From assembly GCA_029938215.1 (NCBI GenBank), contig JAOZVJ010000003.1:1-34158 (forward strand): a DNA stretch of 34,158 bases, written 5' to 3'. Source of the DNA: Arcobacteraceae bacterium. GTDB taxonomy: Bacteria; Campylobacterota; Campylobacteria; Campylobacterales; Arcobacteraceae. Within the stretch, counting starts at the first letter, position 1. Each line of letters starts with the position of its first letter. The translations under genes were made by a program, and so were the position numbers. Below are positions 27,501-34,158 of the stretch, one piece after another. The notes under the pieces are model-generated. The model ran no database searches and was not told the DNA's origin. It saw only the letters and a program-made list of their open reading frames with translations.

Positions 27501-27526
27501 TTGAAGAGTAAAATTTTACTCTTCAA
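27501..27526. terminator. Bidirectional terminator between gltX and hom
   Basis: A perfect 26-base palindrome (TTGAAGAGTAAAA joined to its reverse complement). The centre AAAATTTT gives little loop, but either strand can fold a stem of ~11 pairs. Its right half encodes the last Glu-Glu and stop of hom, so the signal is shared with coding. Tails are not strongly T-rich, so efficiency is uncertain. Confidence 0.6.
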
Positions 27527-28778
27527 TCCTAATCATTGCAGGCATACTTAAAACCACACCAGAACTTTTAAGCTCATTTAGTGCTTCTTTTATATCCTTT
27601 TCTTTACAAGTATGTGTAGATAAAAGTAAGTTGGCTTTTGTTTCATCATAAGATTTTTGAAGCATTGTTTTTATAGAAATATCTCTTTTCCCTAAAATTG
27701 AAGCTATTTTTGCTAATACTCCGCTTTTGTCTTCAACTTGCATTCTCAAATAGTATTTAGTTTCAATATCATCTTTTGAGGCAAGTGTTAATCCATCTTC
27801 TAGTGGCATATTAAAGCCTAACATAGGTGAACCTTTGCCTTTTCTTGCAATATCAATGATATTTGCTATTACGGCACTAGCAGTTGCATCTCCGCCTGCT
27901 CCTGCTCCATAAAATAAAGTTTCTCCAACTTTATCACCAACCACACTAACGCCATTCATCACACCATCTACTTTCGCAATCATCTCTTTGTTCGGAATAA
28001 GTACACTATGAACTCTAAGCTCAACCTTGTCATTTTTCTTTTTTGCAATTCCTAATAATTTTAAAGAGTAGTTAAATTCTTTAGCAAATGCAATATCTTC
28101 ACTTGTTATATTTTCAATACCTTCTATTAAAATGTCTTCAGGTTTTGCATCAATCCCATAAGCAATACTTGCTAAAATCAAAAGTTTATGAGCTGCATCA
28201 AATCCACCAACATCAAAAGTTGGATCAGCTTCTGCATATCCTAATTCTTGTGCTTCTTTTAAAATTACATCGTAAGGGATATTTTCATTTATCATTTTAT
28301 CAAGCATATAATTACAAGTACCGTTTATAATACCTCTTATTGATTTGATATGATTTGCACTAAGACCATCTCTCAAAGCATTGATAATAGGAATACCACC
28401 AGCAACAGCTGCTTCATATTCAAATGCAGTATCACCAGCTATTTCTTGAAGTTCATATCTATGATAAGCCAAAAGTGCTTTATTTGCTGTTACAACTGGC
28501 TTGCCTTTTTCTAAAGCTTTTTTAACAACTTCATAAGCTTTTTCAACTCCACCCATAAGCTCAACAATTATATCAATGTTGTCATCATTTAGAAGTTCAT
28601 CAACATTATTGGTTAGTTTGATTTTTACATCTCTCTTTTTTGATAAATCATTTACAACTCCAGCAACTGGAACGATTTCAACTCCCGCTCGTGCCGTGAT
28701 TATGTCTTTGTTGTCTTCTAATATTTTGCACACACTTTGTCCTACAGTTCCAACTCCAACTACACCTATTCTTAACAT
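27516..28778 (-). CDS. hom: Homoserine dehydrogenase
   Basis: Reduces aspartate semialdehyde to homoserine on the path to threonine and methionine. The NAD(P) site is GVVGVGTVGQSV (residues 5-16), with VELMGG, VTANKALLA, EYEAAVAGGIPI and the catalytic region GTCNYML...LKEAQELGYAEADPTFDVGGFDAAHKL. A C-terminal ACT domain (~345-418) suggests allosteric control by threonine. Length 420 aa is typical. It is directly joined to the upstream aminotransferase (no gap), pointing to an aspartate-family amino acid operon. Confidence 0.96.
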   Translation of the reverse strand: MLRIGVVGVGTVGQSVCKILEDNKDIITARAGVEIVPVAGVVNDLSKKRDVKIKLTNNVDELLNDDNIDIIVELMGGVEKAYEVVKKALEKGKPVVTANKALLAYHRYELQEIAGDTAFEYEAAVAGGIPIINALRDGLSANHIKSIRGIINGTCNYMLDKMINENIPYDVILKEAQELGYAEADPTFDVGGFDAAHKLLILASIAYGIDAKPEDILIEGIENITSEDIAFAKEFNYSLKLLGIAKKKNDKVELRVHSVLIPNKEMIAKVDGVMNGVSVVGDKVGETLFYGAGAGGDATASAVIANIIDIARKGKGSPMLGFNMPLEDGLTLASKDDIETKYYLRMQVEDKSGVLAKIASILGKRDISIKTMLQKSYDETKANLLLSTHTCKEKDIKEALNELKSSGVVLSMPAMIRIEE

Positions 28779-29999
28779 TTATTTATCTCCATCTTTATAT
28801 TGTTGCAAAAACTTTTTAATATTTCTAGCGGCTTGTCTAATTCTATTGTCATTTTCAATTAATGCAATTCTTACATAATTATCACCATGCTCACCAAATC
28901 CAATACCAGGAGCGACAGCAACTTCTGCTTCTGTAAGCAATTTTTTTGAAAACTCTAACGATCCTAAATGCTGAACACATTCTGGTAATTTTGCCCATAC
29001 AAACATACTTGCTTTATTTCTTTTTATATTCCATCCAGCTCTATCAAAAGCTTCTATTAATATATCTTGCCTATGGTCATATTTATCTGTGATATCTTGA
29101 ACGCATTGTTGGTCACCATTAAGTGCAACGGTAGCCGCCACTTGAATTGGAGTAAACATACCATAATCTAGCCAAGATTTTATTTTTTGTAAAGCACCGA
29201 TTAGTTTAGTATTTCCTACAAAAAATCCAACTCTCCAGCCAGCCATATTGTATGATTTGCTTAAAGTAAAGCTTTCAACTGCAACATCTAATGCACCTTC
29301 AACTTCTAAAATAGATGGAGTTTTGTAGCCATCGAAAGTTATATCTCCATAAGCTATATCACTAATTACATAAAATCTTTCCCTCTTTGCCATAGCAACA
29401 AGTCTTACATAAAATTCAGGAGTAACTGTAGCAGTAGTTGGGTTGTGTGGAAAATTTACTACAACATATTTTGGTTTTGGTGAGCTGTTTTTAAAGACAT
29501 TTTCTAAATCTTCAAAAAATTTATCTTCATCAATATTATAATTTTCATCAAATTTTAATCCAAATTTTACAACATTTCCACCTGCAAGAATAAAAGCATA
29601 AGAATGAATCGGATAAGTTGGATCAGGAACAACAGCCACATCACCAGGATTTGTAATAGCATAAGCTAGATGCGCATACCCTTCTTTACTTCCCATGGTT
29701 GCTACACATTGAGTTTGTGGATCTAAAACAACATCATATCTTCTTTTGTACCAATCAGCGATTGCTTTTAGTAGTTTTGGTATTCCCTTTGATGTTGAAT
29801 ATCCGTGAGTTTTTGTTTTTTTAGCTGATTCTACTAATTTTTCTCTTATGTGTTCAGGCGTATCTCCATCGGGATTTCCCATAGAAAAATCAATAACATC
29901 TTTGCCGGCTCTTCTTTGCTCCATTTTTAAATCATTTACTTCTGCAAATACATATTTTGGCAATCTTTTTATTCTATCAAATTCTATTTCATCAAACAT
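28779..29999 (-). CDS. Class I/II PLP aminotransferase (AlaC/LL-DAP aminotransferase-like)
   Basis: A fold-type I aminotransferase of 406 aa. It has DFSMGNPDGDTPEHI, GYSTSKGIPKL, PDPTYPIHSYAF, NFPHNPTTAT, the aspartate in SDIAYGDI and the PLP lysine Lys248 in SFTLSKSYNMAGWRVGF. This sequence pattern fits LL-diaminopimelate or alanine (AlaC) aminotransferases. Adjacent hom suggests a role in aspartate-family or related amino acid synthesis. GGAG precedes the ATG. Exact substrate cannot be set from sequence alone. Confidence 0.9.
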   Translation of the reverse strand: MFDEIEFDRIKRLPKYVFAEVNDLKMEQRRAGKDVIDFSMGNPDGDTPEHIREKLVESAKKTKTHGYSTSKGIPKLLKAIADWYKRRYDVVLDPQTQCVATMGSKEGYAHLAYAITNPGDVAVVPDPTYPIHSYAFILAGGNVVKFGLKFDENYNIDEDKFFEDLENVFKNSSPKPKYVVVNFPHNPTTATVTPEFYVRLVAMAKRERFYVISDIAYGDITFDGYKTPSILEVEGALDVAVESFTLSKSYNMAGWRVGFFVGNTKLIGALQKIKSWLDYGMFTPIQVAATVALNGDQQCVQDITDKYDHRQDILIEAFDRAGWNIKRNKASMFVWAKLPECVQHLGSLEFSKKLLTEAEVAVAPGIGFGEHGDNYVRIALIENDNRIRQAARNIKKFLQQYKDGDK

Positions 30000-30012
30000 T
30001 TTATCTCCTATT

Positions 30013-30831
30013 TTATTTAATAATAATACTAAGTCCTCTTTTAATATTTATCAAAGTATATAAATCTGTTATTTTTATATATTTTGTTTCACGAGGAACA
30101 TTTGTTTTGTATCCTTTGTAAATTCTATCTTTTTTTATAACTTTTAGTACATTTAGATGGCTATCGAAAAAAACAATATGAGGAAACCAATGATTTAAAG
30201 TTCTACTTATTATTTGTATTTTAGAGGCATCTTTTACTTCTAAAAAATATGGTCTTAATGGTTTTTGCAAAATTACTTTTTCATTTTTATCTACTTTGAT
30301 AGCTTCGCTTATCTTTGCAAAATCAACATTGATTTTATATTTCCAATAATAGTTATTTTCTTTATTTATATTTAATATTATGCAAGATTTTAATTTAAGT
30401 TCTTTTATTAAAGATAATGGATCAAGTGCATATTCTGTTTTAAAAGATATTTTCCATTTCATAGCTCCACCTGATTTGAATTCAGTTGATTTTGTAAAAT
30501 AGTAATAATATCCCATACCTTTTAAAGTTTCATTTAAAATTTTTAATGTCTTTATAGCATCTGTATTTGTTGAAAATTCTAAATAAAATTGCGATGGTTT
30601 TTTGAATTTTAAATGCAATAGACCATTCTCTCTTAGAGTTTTTAATATTTTTTCATAATTAAGAAGTCTTTCATTTATATAAAAATCATTCCTGCTTTTA
30701 AATAAAAGATTTACAAGATTGTTATGAATTTTAAATTGTTTTTCGCCTACTAAATTTTTTATCTTATCAAATAAATCATCGGCATTTAAAGTGCACAAAA
30801 GAAAAAGAAATAAAAAAACAATTCTTCGCAT
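30013..30831 (-). CDS. Uncharacterised periplasmic protein
   Basis: I do not recognise a named domain. It has a clear signal peptide (MRRIVFLFLFLLCTLNA), then ~250 residues of mixed alpha/beta rich in Lys and aromatic residues, with patterns like FYLEFSTNTDAIKTLKILNETL and MGYYYYFTKSTEF. The start is ATG 30831, two bases beyond the rlmB stop; an in-frame GTG at 30843 is a weaker choice. Homologues are annotated as hypothetical in related organisms as far as I can recall. A near-parS sequence lies inside its 3' part. Its location suggests translation coupled to the rRNA methyltransferase. Confidence 0.7.
   Translation of the reverse strand: MRRIVFLFLFLLCTLNADDLFDKIKNLVGEKQFKIHNNLVNLLFKSRNDFYINERLLNYEKILKTLRENGLLHLKFKKPSQFYLEFSTNTDAIKTLKILNETLKGMGYYYYFTKSTEFKSGGAMKWKISFKTEYALDPLSLIKELKLKSCIILNINKENNYYWKYKINVDFAKISEAIKVDKNEKVILQKPLRPYFLEVKDASKIQIISRTLNHWFPHIVFFDSHLNVLKVIKKDRIYKGYKTNVPRETKYIKITDLYTLINIKRGLSIIIK
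30085..30100. promoter_or_regulatory. One-mismatch parS-like site
   Basis: TGTTTCACGAGGAACA differs from TGTTNCACGTGNAACA at one base (A instead of T in the centre). It is in coding sequence (N-V-P-R-E-T). Together with the perfect sites at 19374 and 24954 it forms a series about 5 kb apart. Whether ParB binds it is unknown. Confidence 0.45.
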
Positions 30832-30832
30832 T

Positions 30833-31534
30833 TTATTTAACACATTGCTTTAAAGAGTGGATTAAAATACCAGCAGCTACTGATACATTTAGGCTATCAA
30901 AATTATTACTCATAGCTATTGATACTTTATGATCAAGTTTTCTAGTTATTTTATTTGAAAGACCTTGACCTTCGCTTCCTAAAAATAAAGCTACTTTTTG
31001 TTTTTCATTTTGTTTTTCTTGGAATTGATTTAATTCAACTCCATCCATACATGCACCTACTAATGAGAACCCAATTTGTTTAAGTTCGTTTGCAACATCG
31101 GCACTGCTGTGTATCAAAGCAATAGGCATATCCAACATAGCACCACTACTTGTCCTTGTAATTGCTGCAGAGTTTAGATTTTTTAAACCACACACAACAA
31201 TCGCATCGACACCAAGTGCATAAGAAGTTCGCACAATCGCACCAATATTTCCTATATCTGTAAGACCATCTAGGATTAAAATAAAATTTTTATTTTTTAT
31301 ATCTTGCAAAGTTGAATAATTAAACTCTTTTATATCTAGCAAAAATCCTTGATGATTTCCACCACGAGCCAAACTTTGTGCTTTCATATTATCTGGACGC
31401 ACAATCTTTTTATCTAACTTTGAAAATTTATTAAAAAGTTTTTTATCTATCTCTTTTGTTAAAAATATTTCATTGATTATTTCAGGATGTTTATCCAAAA
31501 TATGAAATACTATTTGTTTACCGTATACTATCAT
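30833..31534 (-). CDS. rlmB: TrmH/RlmB-family rRNA 2'-O-methyltransferase
   Basis: A SPOUT-class enzyme of 233 aa that methylates the ribose of a guanosine in 23S rRNA (G2251 in RlmB). The N-terminal substrate-binding domain (to ~80) leads into ILILDGLTDIGNIGAIVRTSYALGVDAIVV, then SSGAMLDMPI, LFLGSEGQGLSNKITRKLDHKVSIAM and NFDSLNVSVAAGILIHSL, the three SPOUT motifs. Upstream is a 232-base gap with an inverted repeat and a possible -10 TATAAC (31558-31563). The family is firm; the exact methylated residue is by analogy. Confidence 0.92.
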   Translation of the reverse strand: MIVYGKQIVFHILDKHPEIINEIFLTKEIDKKLFNKFSKLDKKIVRPDNMKAQSLARGGNHQGFLLDIKEFNYSTLQDIKNKNFILILDGLTDIGNIGAIVRTSYALGVDAIVVCGLKNLNSAAITRTSSGAMLDMPIALIHSSADVANELKQIGFSLVGACMDGVELNQFQEKQNEKQKVALFLGSEGQGLSNKITRKLDHKVSIAMSNNFDSLNVSVAAGILIHSLKQCVK

Positions 31535-31575
31535 ATCGGCAGTGTATCTAAAACTTAGTTATAAAGTGTTTAGTT

Positions 31576-31669
31576 CAGTAATTCTAACTGAAAAATAATT
31601 CAATAAAAACACACTAAAATAGTATTAATTAAATTGATTTAATATAGAATATTTCAGTTAGAATTGCTG
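31576..31669. repeat. Inverted repeat in the gap between tsaD and rlmB
   Basis: Arms 31576-31593 (CAGTAATTCTAACTGAAA) and 31652-31669 match in inverted orientation at 17 of 18 bases. They are separated by 58 AT-rich bases. Each arm also has short internal symmetry (TTCAGT...ACTGAA). The gap 31535-31766 otherwise shows no gene or RNA I recognise. Candidates are paired operator sites (the left arm lies just upstream of the rlmB -10) or the ends of a tiny mobile remnant; no clear flanking duplication is seen. Confidence 0.7.
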
Positions 31670-31766
31670 TTTTCTTCATAAACTTCAACTATAACAGTTA
31701 AAATATCTAATTCATAAATTCTATTAATTGTAATATTGTTTTGTTTTTATTGATTTAATCTTCATT

Positions 31767-32756
31767 TTACAACTTCTTAACCCTGGGAATAATATCTATT
31801 TCATCTATACCAACAAAATCATTTATTTTGTATTGTTCAACAGCGATTCTTCCTATCATGGCAGCATTGTCACTACAATATTTTAAATCAGCTACCAAAA
31901 TTTCTATACTGTACGGTTTGCAAAGCTTATTTATTTCATCTCGCAAATATAGATTTGCACTTGCTCCACCTACTATTGCCATTTTTGTTGGTATTGTTTG
32001 TTTAAAGTATTTTTTCAATTTCATTATCAAATGTGCAACTGCTGTTTTTTGAAAACTAGCACAAATATCATATTTATCTTGAATTGTTAAATCGCCCAAT
32101 TCTAGTATCTGAACTCTTACGGCATTTTTTAATCCACTATAGCTAAATTCTATTTTTGGCGATTGTCTTAATGGTATTGGGAAATCAAATCTTTCTTTAT
32201 CACCTTTTTGACTATATTCTTGTACTACAGGTCCTCCGGGATAGCCAAGTCCTAGCATTTTTGCTACTTTGTCAAAACTTTCTCCGAAACTGTCATCACT
32301 ACTACTGCCTATTATTTTCATATCATTTAAACTTTGAACTTCTATGATTTGAGTGTGACCACCAGATACAAGCAAAACGGTTACTGGTAACCATTCTTCT
32401 TTTTCTATAAATAAAGAATAAATATGACCTTTTAAATGATTGACAGCAATTAATGGAATATTTAAGCTAAGACTTAAGGCTTTTGCCATCGTAACGCCCT
32501 CCATTAGTGTCACGGATAACCCAGGTGCATTTGTAACTGCTATTGCCTTTAGGTCTTTAAAATATTTTTTGCATTCTTCTAAAATTTTTGGCAATGCTTC
32601 TATGTGGAGTCTTGCTGCTAATTCTGGAACAACGCCTCCATAAACATTATGTTCTAGTTCTTGCGATATTTTTTTATGATAAATTAGTTTATTTGTTTTT
32701 ATATCTGTAATAGCAATACTACTGTCATCACAACTACTTTCTATGCTTAAAATCAT
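31767..32756 (-). CDS. tsaD: tRNA threonylcarbamoyladenosine transferase TsaD
   Basis: Transfers the threonylcarbamoyl group to A37 of tRNAs reading ANN codons, with TsaB and TsaE. It shows [32 protein letters not shown], the metal-binding HLKGH (His108, His112 counted from the TTG), [34 protein letters not shown] and SGLKNAV. Length 329 aa is normal. The ATG at 32756 overlaps the upstream stop as TGATG, so translation is coupled; a TTG one codon earlier is less likely. It is the last gene of the dxr-tsaD unit. Confidence 0.97.
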   Translation of the reverse strand: MILSIESSCDDSSIAITDIKTNKLIYHKKISQELEHNVYGGVVPELAARLHIEALPKILEECKKYFKDLKAIAVTNAPGLSVTLMEGVTMAKALSLSLNIPLIAVNHLKGHIYSLFIEKEEWLPVTVLLVSGGHTQIIEVQSLNDMKIIGSSSDDSFGESFDKVAKMLGLGYPGGPVVQEYSQKGDKERFDFPIPLRQSPKIEFSYSGLKNAVRVQILELGDLTIQDKYDICASFQKTAVAHLIMKLKKYFKQTIPTKMAIVGGASANLYLRDEINKLCKPYSIEILVADLKYCSDNAAMIGRIAVEQYKINDFVGIDEIDIIPRVKKL

Positions 32757-33298
32757 CAATCTATCTCTCTTTCAATCCATTCAAGCGCACAATCAAATTT
32801 ACCATACCCACTATCTGTATTTATATGTCCAGCATCTTCTAATATTCTTAATCCAACATTTAATTCTTTTTGAAGATCCATAGCCTCACTTTTGCTCATA
32901 TACGGATCATTTGTGCTACTTACCATAATAATTTCTTTTGCTTTTAAGTTTTCATTTATAGGATATGGAAAAAATGTCTTCAACTCTTCTATTTTACAGT
33001 TTTGTCGCACAGGAGCTACAAGCATTAATTTTTCAATTGTTTTAATTTTAAATTTCTCAATAAAATGAAACCATAAGATATTGGCAACAGAATGACATAC
33101 TACAATATCAGGCTGAAAATGATTAAATTCTTTCTCAAGAAAATCTAGCCAAATATTCAAAGTAGGTAAATCCTTATTTGGAAACTCAGGAAACGAAACA
33201 GTATAATTTTTTTTAACTAAATCACTTGCTAAGTTTGCCTGCCAATGTGGATAATCGCTTCCGCCCCAGCCATGTAAAATTAAAACTTTTTTATTCAT
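32756..33298 (-). CDS. RBBP9/YdeN-type alpha/beta hydrolase
   Basis: A small serine hydrolase-like protein of 180 aa with [17 protein letters not shown] at the N-terminus, a nucleophile elbow [17 protein letters not shown] (acid residue region) and [12 protein letters not shown] (catalytic His). This is the pattern of the RBBP9/YdeN family. The elbow reads C-H-S-V-A rather than the usual G-H-S-x-G, while the Ser, Asp and His are kept, so activity is plausible. Substrate is unknown. It overlaps its upstream gene by eight bases and tsaD by one. Confidence 0.85.
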   Translation of the reverse strand: MNKKVLILHGWGGSDYPHWQANLASDLVKKNYTVSFPEFPNKDLPTLNIWLDFLEKEFNHFQPDIVVCHSVANILWFHFIEKFKIKTIEKLMLVAPVRQNCKIEELKTFFPYPINENLKAKEIIMVSSTNDPYMSKSEAMDLQKELNVGLRILEDAGHINTDSGYGKFDCALEWIEREID

Positions 33299-33722
33299 CT
33301 ATGCTCCTAACGCATCTTATATATTTTGGATAAGTTCTATTTTGATAATATATTGCACCGCTTTTAAAAAATACATAATAGCCATATTTTCCAAGTGTTC
33401 TCCAAGTACGATTTTTTGCCCAATAACCATCTGCTAAAATATGACGAAAAGCTTTATTTATCATAGGCTTGTTTCCTCTACTTTTATCTATTATGTACTT
33501 ATATTCCTTGATGCTTGGTATTCTCCAATTTGCAAATCCACCTAATTTTAATTCATCACAATATGTCGAAGCTTTTATGTGACTTATCAGAATTTTTGTA
33601 TTTTCTCTATGATCTTGCCACATCAAATTATGTTTTTTATCTACAACAAAATTACTATTTTTATACATTTGTTTACTAAATAAAAAAACAAAGCTAATTA
33701 GAGCAAGAATTATAATTTTCAT
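33291..33722 (-). CDS. Secreted DUF1566-domain protein
   Basis: A short signal peptide (MKIIILALISFVFLFS) precedes a 125-residue DUF1566 (Lcl C-terminal-like) domain: NLMWQDHREN, ASTYCDELKLGGFANWRIPSIKEYKYIID and YIRCVRS. The conserved pattern Lxxx..W.....W..A..YC..L...G..dWRLP is clear. It is exported and the two Cys may form a disulfide. Function of the family is unknown, though some members are surface proteins. It lies one base from its upstream neighbour in an operon with tsaD. Confidence 0.8.
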   Translation of the reverse strand: MKIIILALISFVFLFSKQMYKNSNFVVDKKHNLMWQDHRENTKILISHIKASTYCDELKLGGFANWRIPSIKEYKYIIDKSRGNKPMINKAFRHILADGYWAKNRTWRTLGKYGYYVFFKSGAIYYQNRTYPKYIRCVRSIDE

Positions 33723-33723
33723 A

Positions 33724-33990
33724 TTATTTTATATTGAATTTTTTTCTTTCAAGCCTATCTTGCACTTTTGGATTAAGAAGTTCTATATTTAGCTTGTTAT
33801 CTTCTGAAAATACTAATCCAACCAATTCTTTGCATTTTGTTTCTTGTGTATTTTTTGATGTGTGTGTTTTCCAGTTTTCAAACTTATCTTCATAAATTCC
33901 TATGATTTTATCTTCATGATATTTTCGCTCCAAGATTAAAGCAATAGTGACAAATAGTAGCATTATAAAAGGTATCATCATATCAGGCAT
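33724..33990 (-). CDS. Small single-pass membrane protein, 88 aa
   Basis: One N-terminal membrane helix (PDMMIPFIMLLFVTIALIL) is followed by a charged, probably cytoplasmic or periplasmic tail of ~65 residues containing a single Cys. I recognise no family. ATG 33990 (or GTG 33993) follows GAGGAG at good spacing. The start overlaps the 3' end of dxr by eight bases, so it is translated with dxr. Its place between dxr and tsaD is the only functional clue. Confidence 0.6.
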   Translation of the reverse strand: MPDMMIPFIMLLFVTIALILERKYHEDKIIGIYEDKFENWKTHTSKNTQETKCKELVGLVFSEDNKLNIELLNPKVQDRLERKKFNIK

Positions 33991-34158
33991 CACAAAAACT
34001 CCTCACTTCTTTATCTACTAAAAATATATCTTCTATTGTATTTAGTTTTGTATTGTGAAATTTATTTACTGCTTTTAGTGATATTTTTGCAATATCTAAA
34101 AACCCTATTTTGCCATTTAAAAATTTTTCAACGCCAACTTCATTTGCGGCATTTAAAA
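33983..34158 (-). CDS. dxr: 1-deoxy-D-xylulose 5-phosphate reductoisomerase, C-terminal part (cut by window end)
   Basis: Only the last ~57 residues are present. They read LNAANEVGVEKFLNGKIGF and continue LDIAKISLKAV, matching the C-terminal helical domain of Dxr (LNAANEVAVxxFLxxKIxF). Dxr makes 2-C-methyl-D-erythritol 4-phosphate, the committed isoprenoid step in the MEP pathway. The stop TGA lies at 33983-33985, overlapping the next gene start. The gene continues past the right edge on the minus strand. Confidence 0.85.
   Translation of the reverse strand, partial: LNAANEVGVEKFLNGKIGFLDIAKISLKAVNKFHNTKLNTIEDIFLVDKEVRSFCDA

Overview
This window is about 34 kb of a very AT-rich chromosome from the phylum Campylobacterota (Epsilonproteobacteria), most like the Arcobacter group. 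The evidence is the gene content and order: dnaA-dnaN-gyrB, queF, a thyX-type thymidylate synthase, HemJ in the haem pathway, RNase J with an N-terminal extension overlapping ksgA, a second-type gltX, and dxr close to tsaD. Genus placement is inference, since no 16S or other marker gene is present.

Layout. (a) 49-1355: a small secreted MORN-type repeat protein and, divergently, a CHAD-domain protein. (b) 1352-7090, leftward: a seven-gene surface-glycan operon (lipoprotein adaptor, galE, FemAB-like protein, LPG-synthase-TM membrane protein, polysaccharide deacetylase, DPM-type glycosyltransferase, DUF2304). Its likely terminator lies inside the convergent CHAD gene. (c) 7172-9192: thyX, then leftward ruvC, an orphan OmpR-type response regulator and a small unknown protein. 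(d) 9193-15457: the replication origin region. dnaA starts at a TTG. The dnaA-dnaN gap carries four TTCAC-core DnaA boxes and a DnaA-trio tract, so it is a strong oriC candidate. dnaN, gyrB and a GGDEF diguanylate cyclase follow. (e) 15494-16494: queF and a helix-turn-helix protein. (f) 16556-22757, leftward: ksgA, RNase J, kdsD/kpsF, an RsuA-family pseudouridine synthase, rarA and hemJ, many overlapping. (g) 22869-24912: hisF, a SIMPL-domain secreted protein and a short nucleoside phosphorylase. (h) 24913-27490: a terminator, a perfect parS palindrome, rlmN and gltX. (i) 27516-34158, leftward: hom, an aspartate-pathway-like aminotransferase, a periplasmic protein, an rRNA 2'-O-methyltransferase, then tsaD, a small hydrolase, two small proteins and the C-terminus of dxr.

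The most notable non-coding signals concern chromosome biology. They are the oriC unwinding module at 10640-10785, a TTCAC cluster upstream of dnaA, and two perfect parS sites (19374-19389, inside kdsD; 24954-24969, just before rlmN) plus a one-mismatch site (30085-30100), about 5 kb apart and 9-19 kb from oriC. Two genes appear to start at rare codons placed behind good ribosome binding sites: rlmN at ATT (25001) and the LPG-synthase-TM protein at ATA (4139). The glycan operon pairs two families typical of exosortase (XrtA) loci with no exosortase in view, and is the best candidate here for an undescribed system. No tRNA, rRNA, CRISPR array, insertion sequence or prophage was recognised. No stretch above 300 bases lacks a gene.
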